Assembly (NCBI GenBank): GCA_038323965.1 | Contig: JBBQHM010000137.1 | Span: 1-5,410 of the forward strand | Source of the DNA: JBBQHM01 sp038323965 | Lineage (GTDB): Bacteria; Verrucomicrobiota; Verrucomicrobiia; Chthoniobacterales; UBA10450 | DNA length: 5,410 bases | Reading direction: 5' to 3' | Part shown: in pieces, positions 1 through 5,410 of the stretch | Layout of the letters: every line of letters begins with the position of its first letter | Position numbering within the stretch: the stretch's first letter is position 1 | Translations under genes and position numbers: made by a program | The notes under the pieces: model-generated | Told to the model about the DNA's origin: nothing | What the model saw: only the letters and a program-made list of their open reading frames with translations | The model's database searches: none

Positions 1-52
1 CCTTGATCCAGCGCTGACGCGGGTGCTTTAAGCGCCAAATCGCGAGACGTAG

Positions 53-88
53 CACGTCGAGTTGCGCTCGACGTGGCGTAATTTTTTT
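53..88 (+). terminator. Putative intrinsic terminator: 9-bp hairpin followed by T7
   Basis: A perfect 9-bp inverted repeat pairs 53-61 (CACGTCGAG) with 67-75 (CTCGACGTG) around a 5-base loop, TTGCG. Seven consecutive T's follow at 82-88. The order stem, short spacer, T-run fits a rho-independent terminator for a + strand transcript entering from the left. The 6-base spacer between stem and T-run is longer than ideal and makes it weaker. A short open frame reading L-D-P-A-L-T-R-V-L and stopping with TAA at 29-31 lies just ahead and could be the end of the terminated gene. The same palindrome could instead be a copy of a dispersed REP-like repeat. Confidence 0.5.
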
Positions 89-197
89 GCATTCCGAGAT
101 AATTCCTCTCCGCCGAGCAATGAGGCGGCGGCGGACGTAGGCCTTTCCCCATGGACATATTTTCGCTTCTCCGAATCTGAACTAGATTTCGCGCGGG

Positions 198-1451
198 ATG
201 CCGAATTTCGCTTATCGCGCTCGTGATGCGCAGGGAGGGCTGGTCGAGGGAACGCTAAATTGCCCCGACCGCTCCGTCGCCATTCGTCAGATCGAACAAC
301 AAAACTACATTCCGATTCGGATCGACGTGATCGGCGCCGAAGCCGGCCCCGCGAAAAAAGAAGGGGCGATCGCGGCCATAACGGAAAGGCCGGCGCAAAC
401 TGTGCGCATGTCGCACGGCCAGTTGCTCGTATTTACGGAGCAACTCGCTCACCTCCTCGAGGCGGGCATGACGCTCGATGAAGCGCTCGCCATTCTCGAC
501 CGGCGTTTGAAACAACCGCGAGTGCAGCAGATTACTCGTGCGCTGCACCAGGGTTTGGTCGAAGGGCGCAGCTTCTCGCAGGCGCTGCGCGATTTCCCGC
601 GGATCTTCACTCCGCTTTACGTAAATCTCGTCGCGGCCGGCGAAGCCAGCGGCGCCCTGCCGGAAATTCTGATGCGTCTGGTGAAGCACCTGATGCAGGA
701 AAAAAGTCTGCGCGATCGAGTCCAGCAGGCGCTCATTTATCCAGCGTTTCTGGCCGTCGCCGGCATTGGCCTGATCACGATTTTCATCACCTTCATGGTG
801 CCGCAGCTAACGGGATTTATGTCGGCCAACGGTGGTTCGCTGCCATTGCCGACACGGCTGCTGTTGTCGGTCCATCATGCCATCACATCGTATTGGTGGC
901 TGGCGGCATTGATCGTCGCGGGCGTCATCGCCGGGTTCCGCGCGTTTGTGCGGAACGACGAAGGGCGCGTGACCTGGGACAGGCTGCGTCTCCGTCTCCC
1001 CGGCTACGGCCGCATCATTCGGCACAGCTATTACGCGCAGTTTTCGCGGACGCTTGGCACTTTAATGGAGAATGGAATTCCTCTGCTCCGCGCCCTCGAT
1101 CTCGTCACCGAGATTGCCGGTAATCGTTATCTGGAGCTCAAGCTGGCCGAAGTGCGGCGCGCGGTGGTGGATGGCGCCCGGCTTTCCGCGGCGCTCGAAG
1201 CCCAGCAGCTATTTCCAGAACTCTTCACCGACATGATGGCGGTGGGCGAACAGACCGGGCATTTCGCGCAGACGATGCAGACCATCGCCGATGTTTATGA
1301 GCGCGAACTCGATCGGACGGTCACTATTATTTCAGGACTGATTCCGCCGCTGATCATTGTGCTGATCGCGGTCGTTGTCGGCTTCGTCGTTTACAGCATA
1401 CTTTCTGCTGTGTTCGAGATGACCCATAGCTTGCAGTTCCGACCGCATTAA
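198..1451 (+). CDS. gspF: Type II secretion system inner-membrane platform protein GspF
   Basis: GspF/PilC-family polytopic inner-membrane protein. In this family it forms the core of the assembly platform that couples the cytoplasmic ATPase to pseudopilin insertion. At 417 residues it is slightly above the usual 400 or so. The N-terminus (M-P-x-F-x-Y-x-A-x-D, then a G-x-V-x-G-like stretch) is the classic family opening, which supports the ATG at 198, although only a weak GCGCGGG precedes it. Two homologous cytoplasmic T2SF domains are visible at about 74-178 and 277-376. Each carries the hallmark G-E-x-[ST]-G motif (G148-E149 and G350-E351) ahead of a helix. Predicted membrane segments lie near 180-203, 229-250 and 377-405. 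No truncation or frameshift is seen. It heads a + strand cluster with an unknown secreted gene 22 bases downstream and then gspG. The pseudopilin partner favours T2SS over type IV pilus, but PilC is the close alternative. Confidence 0.95.
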   Translation: MPNFAYRARDAQGGLVEGTLNCPDRSVAIRQIEQQNYIPIRIDVIGAEAGPAKKEGAIAAITERPAQTVRMSHGQLLVFTEQLAHLLEAGMTLDEALAILDRRLKQPRVQQITRALHQGLVEGRSFSQALRDFPRIFTPLYVNLVAAGEASGALPEILMRLVKHLMQEKSLRDRVQQALIYPAFLAVAGIGLITIFITFMVPQLTGFMSANGGSLPLPTRLLLSVHHAITSYWWLAALIVAGVIAGFRAFVRNDEGRVTWDRLRLRLPGYGRIIRHSYYAQFSRTLGTLMENGIPLLRALDLVTEIAGNRYLELKLAEVRRAVVDGARLSAALEAQQLFPELFTDMMAVGEQTGHFAQTMQTIADVYERELDRTVTIISGLIPPLIIVLIAVVVGFVVYSILSAVFEMTHSLQFRPH

Positions 1452-1473
1452 CCTAATCTTCGAACGCTTTTCC

Positions 1474-2538
1474 ATGCTGCCCCGCACTCTCGCGATTGCA
1501 CTTCTTGCCATCGCCGTCACCTCGCTCCGGGCGCAGCAGGCCTCCACCACTTCACTCCCGGCGTCGCCGGAAGCGACCAATCTCACCGCGGAACGCCCAG
1601 CCAGCGCGTGGCTCGATCTGCGGCAGAATTCCGGCGCGAAGAGTAAAACCCAGGCAGCTCCGGCGTGGATTGAATCGGTCAACCTCGTCCCTGCCCCAAA
1701 TGGCCCCGCTGGCGAAGCGCATACCGTTTTGCGGATTCGGATTCAACGTCCCGGCACTGAGTATAACGCGATGTTTTTTCGCCTCTTCTTTGACGACAAA
1801 GCGGAGGCACGTCCGGAATTGGTGGCGTGGGATGAATCCGGCACGCAGGTCTTGCGGTCGGGGCAGCTCGGTAGCGGATTGGATTTGCCCAGCTCCGATT
1901 CCGTGATTGTTCCGCTGACCTCGGCCTCGACCATCGACATCGAGGTTCCCGGCGACGGCAAGACGATTCGCGGCGCTTACCTTGATTGGATGACGAGCAG
2001 CGAAGTCCTGCATCCACTCGCCGTCGAGCATCGCGATGTGATTCCCGAGCCCTTCGGATCAACTTCCCCGCTGCACGCTCCAGCGCAGGATACGGAACGA
2101 TTCGGCACCGTTACGGCGACGCTTTCGAACGAGACAATTCGCATCGGGTCGGGCGCGGATCAGGCCGCCGTCTTCGAGTTCGGGATCGAGTCCGATCCAC
2201 TTTTGGTGCTGCTGACGTTTGAAGTGGCGAGCCCGCGAGTCGATACGCCGCCGGAGATTTATGTGAATGGCGTGGACGTCGGCCCGGTTTCGCTGGGGTT
2301 GCCCGAGCTGGCCGATCCGGCGTTTCGCGGCGAAATGGAATCGCTCGTGCGCGAGATGCATTTCCAGTACACCGGCTGGCTGCGCGCGCAAAAAATCGTG
2401 CCCGCTTCGAATCTGCACGTCGGCTCCAACAGCATCATGATCCTAAGCGGTGCGGGCAGTCCGGCCTCCGCCATTCGCGCCACCCAGGTGCAGCTGAAAT
2501 ATCTTTGGGATAAATCCGATTATCTTTTGAAACCGTAG
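1474..2538 (+). CDS. Secreted beta-rich protein of unknown function encoded between gspF and gspG
   Basis: I do not recognise this 354-residue protein as a known Gsp component. The first 20 residues look like a Sec signal peptide: an Arg near the start, a hydrophobic stretch L-A-I-A-L-L-A-I-A-V, and a plausible cut after L-R-A (20/21). Residues about 21-60 are polar and Ala/Ser/Thr-rich, probably a flexible linker. About 65-172 and about 208-345 look like two beta-strand-rich domains. The second has a pattern reminiscent of jelly-roll carbohydrate-binding modules: E-I-Y-V-N-G-x-x-x-G (261-270), later G-W-L-R-A (301-305), P-x-S-N-L-x-x-G-x-N-x-I (310-321). That resemblance is inference only. 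There is no lipobox cysteine and no later transmembrane segment, so a periplasmic, outer-membrane-associated or exported protein is expected. The ATG at 1474 is chosen because the signal peptide begins there; no Shine-Dalgarno is visible. Co-orientation and small gaps (22 and 24 bases) imply co-transcription with gspF and gspG. Confidence 0.85.
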   Translation: MLPRTLAIALLAIAVTSLRAQQASTTSLPASPEATNLTAERPASAWLDLRQNSGAKSKTQAAPAWIESVNLVPAPNGPAGEAHTVLRIRIQRPGTEYNAMFFRLFFDDKAEARPELVAWDESGTQVLRSGQLGSGLDLPSSDSVIVPLTSASTIDIEVPGDGKTIRGAYLDWMTSSEVLHPLAVEHRDVIPEPFGSTSPLHAPAQDTERFGTVTATLSNETIRIGSGADQAAVFEFGIESDPLLVLLTFEVASPRVDTPPEIYVNGVDVGPVSLGLPELADPAFRGEMESLVREMHFQYTGWLRAQKIVPASNLHVGSNSIMILSGAGSPASAIRATQVQLKYLWDKSDYLLKP

Positions 2539-2562
2539 CGGCGCTGCGTTGTCTAAGATCTC

Positions 2563-2973
2563 ATGACCCGCAAACACGACGCTTTCACGTTGCTCGAGAT
2601 CATGCTGGTGGTTACGATCATCTCGCTGCTGCTGGGTGCTGCGATTTACAAACTTGGCGGCAACGTGGAATACGCCAAGCACACCAAGATTTCGGCCGAC
2701 CTTCAGAGCATCAGCACCCAGCTTAAACTTTACGAAAGCATGAATGGTTTCGTGCCGACCACCGAACAGGGCATCCAGGCGATGATCGTGCAGCCAGACA
2801 CAGACCCGCGGCCAGTTCGCTGGTATCAATTATTCAAGGACATGCCGAAGGATCCCTGGCAGAACAATTATATTTATCGCTCCCCGGGTCAGAAAAATCC
2901 CAGCAGTTACGACCTCTATTCCGCGGGTCCAGATCGCACGCCGGACACGGCCGACGACGATTACGGGCAGTAA
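2563..2973 (+). CDS. gspG: Type II secretion system major pseudopilin GspG
   Basis: Major pseudopilin, inserted in the inner membrane, cleaved by prepilin peptidase and assembled into the periplasmic pseudopilus. It is 136 residues, close to family length. The class III leader M-T-R-K-H-D-A precedes F-T-L-L-E-I-M-L-V-V, with the conserved Glu at mature position 5 (E12) and a hydrophobic helix to about residue 28. GspG-specific features follow: N-G-x-V-P-T-T-E-Q-G at 61-70, D-P-W at 97-99 with Y-x-Y-x-S-P-G to 109, and the C-terminal Asp-rich loop Y-D-L-Y-S-A-G-P-D with D128 and D131-D133, matching the family's calcium-binding region. The residue before the cleavage site is Ala, not the usual Gly. 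The protein ends soon after the Asp cluster, without the G-N-W extension seen in PulG. Its TAA stop abuts the stop of the opposite-strand gene with no gap. Confidence 0.95.
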   Translation: MTRKHDAFTLLEIMLVVTIISLLLGAAIYKLGGNVEYAKHTKISADLQSISTQLKLYESMNGFVPTTEQGIQAMIVQPDTDPRPVRWYQLFKDMPKDPWQNNYIYRSPGQKNPSSYDLYSAGPDRTPDTADDDYGQ

Positions 2974-2985
2974 CTACTCGTCGTC
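2953..2985. terminator. Inverted repeat across the convergent gene junction, possible bidirectional terminator
   Basis: The 8-base arms GACGACGA (2953-2960) and TCGTCGTC (2978-2985) are perfect reverse complements and flank the two abutting stop codons. Inside them TTAC (2961-2964) can pair with GTAA (2970-2973) around the loop GGGCA, leaving CTAC as a bulge. A competing pairing of CCGGAC (2941-2946) with GTCCGG (2983-2988) also exists. There is no T-run on either side, so classical intrinsic termination is doubtful. The arms also encode Asp-rich C-termini on both strands, and that alone could produce the symmetry. Confidence 0.3.
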
Positions 2986-3633
2986 CGGATCGGGAGTCGG
3001 GACGACGATTTGCGCCGGCGGCGTGGCGGCGGGCGCTGTATTCGTATTTGGCTGGCGCGGAATCACTCCCCGCACGCGCGGTTGATTCGTGGCCGGCTGA
3101 GGCGGAACGGGAATCGGTTTCGGGGGAATTACCTGGGGCTGCACGATGCCGGGGACTGCCATCGGAGTCGGCGCTGGGACCGCCATATTCGGTTGCTGCA
3201 TCGGCATTCCCGGCTGCTGCACCGTGCTCGTGATCGGCGCGGTCAGTAGCGCCTGATTGAAGGTGAGCGTCGCGAATTTTCCATCCTTACTGATGGTGAC
3301 GCGCGTGGCCCCCACTTTGTCGGACCACTCGATGCTGGCGATGCTGTAACCATCCACCGGAGCGCGAGTGGTGATGTATTTTTTGAAGTTGCGATCACTG
3401 CTCGATCCAATCGTCACCATGTCGCCCTCGGGCGATTTGGCCGCGTTCGCTACGAACAGATCTTTCGCGAAATCAGGAGTCGCGGCCGGCGCGATCACCG
3501 CGGTCGCCACGGCAAAAGGCGACCGAGTCATCATCGGCTGATAGCGGGCGAAGTCCGGGCGTTTCGGCAGTTCATCCGCCCGGACACCGTGCAGTGCGAG
3601 CAAGCTTAAAGTGAGGAACGCGACGTTTCTCAT
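2974..3633 (-). CDS. GspC/PilP-like periplasmic protein with proline-rich C-terminal tail
   Basis: A 219-residue protein, probably the link between the inner-membrane platform and the secretin, as GspC and PilP are. The N-terminus looks like a signal peptide (hydrophobic core A-F-L-T-L-S-L-L-A-L, likely cut after V-R-A at 19/20). There is no lipobox Cys as in PilP; uncleaved, the segment could act as a GspC-like anchor. Residues 31-40 contain R-S-P-F, similar to the R-D-P-F that opens PilP/GspC homology regions. About 55-130 is a small beta-rich domain with G-Y-S-I-A-S-I (95-101) and S-K-D-G-K-F-A-T-L-T-F (115-125). From about 136 onward the chain is Pro/Gln/Ala/Val-rich low complexity ending P-D-P-D-D-E; no PDZ domain is seen. 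The start at 3633 overlaps the preceding gene's TGA as ATGA, and a signal peptide begins exactly there; an in-frame upstream extension to 3786 is rejected. Family assignment rests on position and weak motifs. Confidence 0.8.
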   Translation of the reverse strand: MRNVAFLTLSLLALHGVRADELPKRPDFARYQPMMTRSPFAVATAVIAPAATPDFAKDLFVANAAKSPEGDMVTIGSSSDRNFKKYITTRAPVDGYSIASIEWSDKVGATRVTISKDGKFATLTFNQALLTAPITSTVQQPGMPMQQPNMAVPAPTPMAVPGIVQPQVIPPKPIPVPPQPATNQPRVRGVIPRQPNTNTAPAATPPAQIVVPTPDPDDE

Positions 3634-4178
3634 TTGCGTGCAGCGGGAGCGTACCAACGCGCCACCTTGAATTTTCCGTGCATCATCGTGGGATCGTTGC
3701 TGTCGATGGCAAGGTTCACCGTCTCGAACACGATGAATGCTTCCGGCTGCTGCACTTCGTAAAGAAATTGCACGAGCGGCGGCCATGGACTCTTGGTCTC
3801 GATTGAGGCAAAAACACTTTGCCGGTTGGGAGTTGTCTCGCCCGCACCGAGCGACGGATTTTCGATGAGAATATTAAATTTGCCGGCCGCCTGTTTCAAC
3901 TGGTCGAGCAAAGTGGAAGCTTCCCCCTGACTCTTCAGGACGGGTTGATGTTTACGCAGCCAGTCTTCGCGTTTCGCCCACAGATCGCGATCACGCAGAT
4001 AGACGCTCTGCTCCAGGCGACGAGCGTTGCGTTGCGCGACATCTGCCCGCGCGCGACTAATGCCGCCCGACAGCGCGCTCCACAGAAATAAATTCAAGAA
4101 GAGGAACACCGCGCCACCGACGATCGTCGCCAGGATGCGTTCGCGCCGATTCATCTGCTGGAGGAACGCGAGGTTCAT
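3630..4178 (-). CDS. gspM: GspM/PilO-like inner-membrane platform protein
   Basis: A 182-residue bitopic inner-membrane protein. GspM/PilO proteins partner with GspL/PilN through their periplasmic domains. A short cytoplasmic N-terminus with N-R-R-E-R (10-14) leads into one transmembrane helix at about 15-34, the usual GspM opening. Residues about 38-78 are charged and helical (coiled-coil-like). About 83-182 resembles the ferredoxin-like PilO/GspM fold: helix S-T-L-L-D-Q-L-K-Q-A-A (88-98), strand F-N-I-L-I (101-105), helix P-L-V-Q-F-L-Y-E-V (134-142), strands F-I-V-F-E-T-V-N-L-A-I (148-158) and G-K-F-K-V-A-R-W-Y (168-176). The ATG at 4178 overlaps the upstream gspL-like stop as ATGA, and a purine-rich GGAAGG lies 9 bases before it. 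The stop overlaps the next gene the same way. Assignment comes from topology, fold pattern and gene order; sequence similarity within this family is always low. Confidence 0.85.
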   Translation of the reverse strand: MNLAFLQQMNRRERILATIVGGAVFLFLNLFLWSALSGGISRARADVAQRNARRLEQSVYLRDRDLWAKREDWLRKHQPVLKSQGEASTLLDQLKQAAGKFNILIENPSLGAGETTPNRQSVFASIETKSPWPPLVQFLYEVQQPEAFIVFETVNLAIDSNDPTMMHGKFKVARWYAPAARK

Positions 4179-5407
4179 TTCGGTTTTCCTTCCAGTCGGA
4201 ATTGCGCGTGGTTACTGGCGGGCAGGATGCGCGGGTCGGCCATGGTGAAGTTCCAACTCTTGAGCTCCGCGTTCTTTTTTACCTTCTCCGCAAATTGATA
4301 AGCCAGCGCGGCGCTACTCGCTTCGCCTTCTACCGAAATCTGGCGCGCCGACTGGTTGTAGGTAGTGATCTGCACGTCCGGGGATGGCAGACTCTCGTAG
4401 AGATGCAGCAGAATCTCGACTGGATAGAAATGCGGATCGACCGCCGGGGCCAGCGCCTTCCAGTTCGCGTCGGAAACTTTCACGAAATCGGTTTGCGGCG
4501 CGTCGCGTGCGATCATTTTGTCGAGCCGTCCTACCTGAAATTTGAGGAAGAGGAAATAAATCAGGGCCACCACTACGATCGCGGCGTAGGCACCCGCGGC
4601 GATGATCAGTCGCTTGCGCCATTCGCCGCGATTCACAAAACGCTGTCGGCGAAGGCGCCAACTTTGCGGCAGCAAATTCAGCTCGGTTTTACCGGGCGGA
4701 GTCTCGACCCCAATCAGTTGGCTGCGGCTGGCCAGTAATGACTCGACCACACCGCGCAGTTCGTAGCATTTTTCATCGAGGAAAATATTTGCGAACGACG
4801 AATCGATTCCCTGCAGCTCCGCATTCATCGCCAGCTGCGGAAGCTCGGCCTCGAGCTGCGCCGCATCCACCCCGTCGAGCGTGCGCGCAAAACTGAGTTT
4901 CCCGTTTTCGGTGATCGCAGCGATCAGCGCGCCGCCCTCCGGGAAGATCAGGAGCGCGCGACTATCGGCCGCATGCGTCGCGCCTCGTTGCGCTGCGTAA
5001 ACCGTGACCTGTCGCGGAATCAGATGGTTGGCCAGCAGCGGAGCGGCGATTTCGTCCAGCCTCGAGTTTTGAATTGCCACCGCCGAGATCACGCGTTCGC
5101 CTTCCACTTCTTCGATCGTCTCGAACGCGCTCGTCATCTCCTCCGCTGCAAACGGCAACGCTTTCTCCATTTGAATGCGGACCATCTCGGCAAACTCCGC
5201 GCTCTCCATGGCAGGAAGTTTTAAGCGTTGCGCTAGAATCGCTGAGACCGGGAGACCGAGCACAAAGTCATCCTCCGGCTTGATTAGCGGGACCGCTTCT
5301 TCCAACGACGCGAGCGCGCGGACCGTCCAGTGTCCGTCAGGTTCGTTGGACTGGATCAACTGCCAGCCTTCCGCGCCGGGAACGATAAACGTCAAAGCTC
5401 TTTCCAC
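4175..5407 (-). CDS. gspL: GspL-like protein (PilM-like domain fused to PilN-like domain)
   Basis: Inner-membrane platform protein expected to bind the secretion ATPase in the cytoplasm and GspM in the periplasm. Residues 1 to about 235 resemble the actin-like PilM/GspL cytoplasmic domain: V-L-G-L-P-V-S (49-55), L-K-L-P-A-M (62-67), and E-K-A-L-P-F-A-A-E-E-M (81-91), the family's L-P-F signature. Then comes L-N-L-L-P (243-247), the short motif by which PilN normally docks on PilM. A basic stretch, one transmembrane helix (about 267-289) and a periplasmic part follow; its end (about 327-410) has the helix-strand pattern of the PilN/GspL ferredoxin-like domain. The canonical actin-fold phosphate loop (D-x-G near the N-terminus) is not evident, as is usual for GspL. 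The 410-residue start codon is GTG (5407-5405), three bases from the window edge. The frame stays open to the edge (a His codon precedes), so the true start may lie outside. The stop overlaps gspM as ATGA. Confidence 0.85.
   Translation of the reverse strand: MERALTFIVPGAEGWQLIQSNEPDGHWTVRALASLEEAVPLIKPEDDFVLGLPVSAILAQRLKLPAMESAEFAEMVRIQMEKALPFAAEEMTSAFETIEEVEGERVISAVAIQNSRLDEIAAPLLANHLIPRQVTVYAAQRGATHAADSRALLIFPEGGALIAAITENGKLSFARTLDGVDAAQLEAELPQLAMNAELQGIDSSFANIFLDEKCYELRGVVESLLASRSQLIGVETPPGKTELNLLPQSWRLRRQRFVNRGEWRKRLIIAAGAYAAIVVVALIYFLFLKFQVGRLDKMIARDAPQTDFVKVSDANWKALAPAVDPHFYPVEILLHLYESLPSPDVQITTYNQSARQISVEGEASSAALAYQFAEKVKKNAELKSWNFTMADPRILPASNHAQFRLEGKPK
4188..4193 (-). promoter_or_regulatory. 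Ribosome binding site for the gspM-like gene
   Basis: On the - strand GGAAGG stands 9 bases before the ATG at 4178, within the last codons of the gspL-like gene. It is the clearest Shine-Dalgarno-like sequence in the window; the other genes have weak or none. It supports the 4178 start and, with the ATGA overlap, suggests both re-initiation and independent initiation. Confidence 0.5.
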
Positions 5408-5410
5408 GTG

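Noticed and set aside
110..128. CCGCC/GGCGG inverted repeat with a 9-base loop
   Set aside because: A five-base GC-only stem with a long loop is expected by chance in this composition and has no T-run.
152..180. TGGACA (152-157) as a -35 box for gspF
   Set aside because: It matches TTGACA at five of six bases, but 17 bases downstream lies ATCTGA, a poor -10, and no better spacing exists. Not enough for a promoter call.
255..689. 144-codon open frame on the - strand inside gspF
   Set aside because: It is antisense to the strongly supported GspF N-terminal region; its Arg/Phe-rich composition is typical of a shadow frame in GC-rich DNA.
1552..2031. 159-codon - strand frame inside the unknown secreted gene
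   Set aside because: Arg-rich shadow composition with no domain pattern; the + strand frame has a signal peptide, operon spacing and an even protein-like composition.
3010..3230. Repetitive look of the DNA encoding the Pro-rich tail
   Set aside because: It is low-complexity coding sequence (proline and glutamine codons) without a regular repeat unit; not a CRISPR array or tandem repeat.
3634..3786. 51-residue upstream extension of the gspC-like gene
   Set aside because: It lies wholly inside gspM in another frame, is Arg/Ser/His-rich with no homology-like pattern, and would bury the clear signal peptide starting at 3633 that begins with an ATGA overlap.
4202..4738. 178-codon + strand frame inside the gspL-like gene
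   Set aside because: It is antisense to the recognisable LNLLP, transmembrane and PilN-like regions, and shows no family motifs.

Overview
This 5.4 kb window is a block of type II secretion system (T2SS)/type IV pilus-like machinery carried in two convergent gene clusters. The high G+C content, the scarcity of Shine-Dalgarno sequences, the A-F-T-L-L-E prepilin motif and a compact L-M-C-like cluster suggest a Gram-negative bacterium, possibly a soil Verrucomicrobiota (Chthoniobacterales-like). That placement is inference from style, not from a marker gene.

Layout. Positions 1-31 may hold the last codons of an upstream + strand gene. A hairpin followed by seven T's (53-88) looks like an intrinsic terminator or a dispersed palindrome. 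Positions 89-197 are a short leader with no convincing promoter. The + strand cluster is gspF (198-1451, inner-membrane platform protein), an unrecognised secreted two-part beta-rich protein (1474-2538) and gspG (2563-2973, major pseudopilin with its calcium-site region). The gaps of 22 and 24 bases suggest one transcript.

The - strand cluster, read from the right edge leftwards, is a GspL-like protein (5407-4175; PilM-like domain fused to a PilN-like domain), a GspM/PilO-like protein (4178-3630) and a GspC/PilP-like periplasmic protein with a proline-rich tail (3633-2974). Each junction within this cluster is a 4-base ATGA stop/start overlap, so translation is probably coupled. The order L-M-C equals pilM-N-O-P order with M and N fused. 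The two clusters meet tail to tail with no base between the gspG stop (ends 2973) and the gspC-like stop (ends 2974), and an inverted repeat spans that junction.

Working together: GspF and the L/M pair would form the inner-membrane assembly platform, GspG would polymerise into the pseudopilus, and the C/P-like protein would connect the platform to an outer-membrane secretin. ATPase, secretin, prepilin peptidase and minor pseudopilins are not in the window. The least explained gene is the secreted protein between gspF and gspG, a candidate lineage-specific accessory or substrate of the system.
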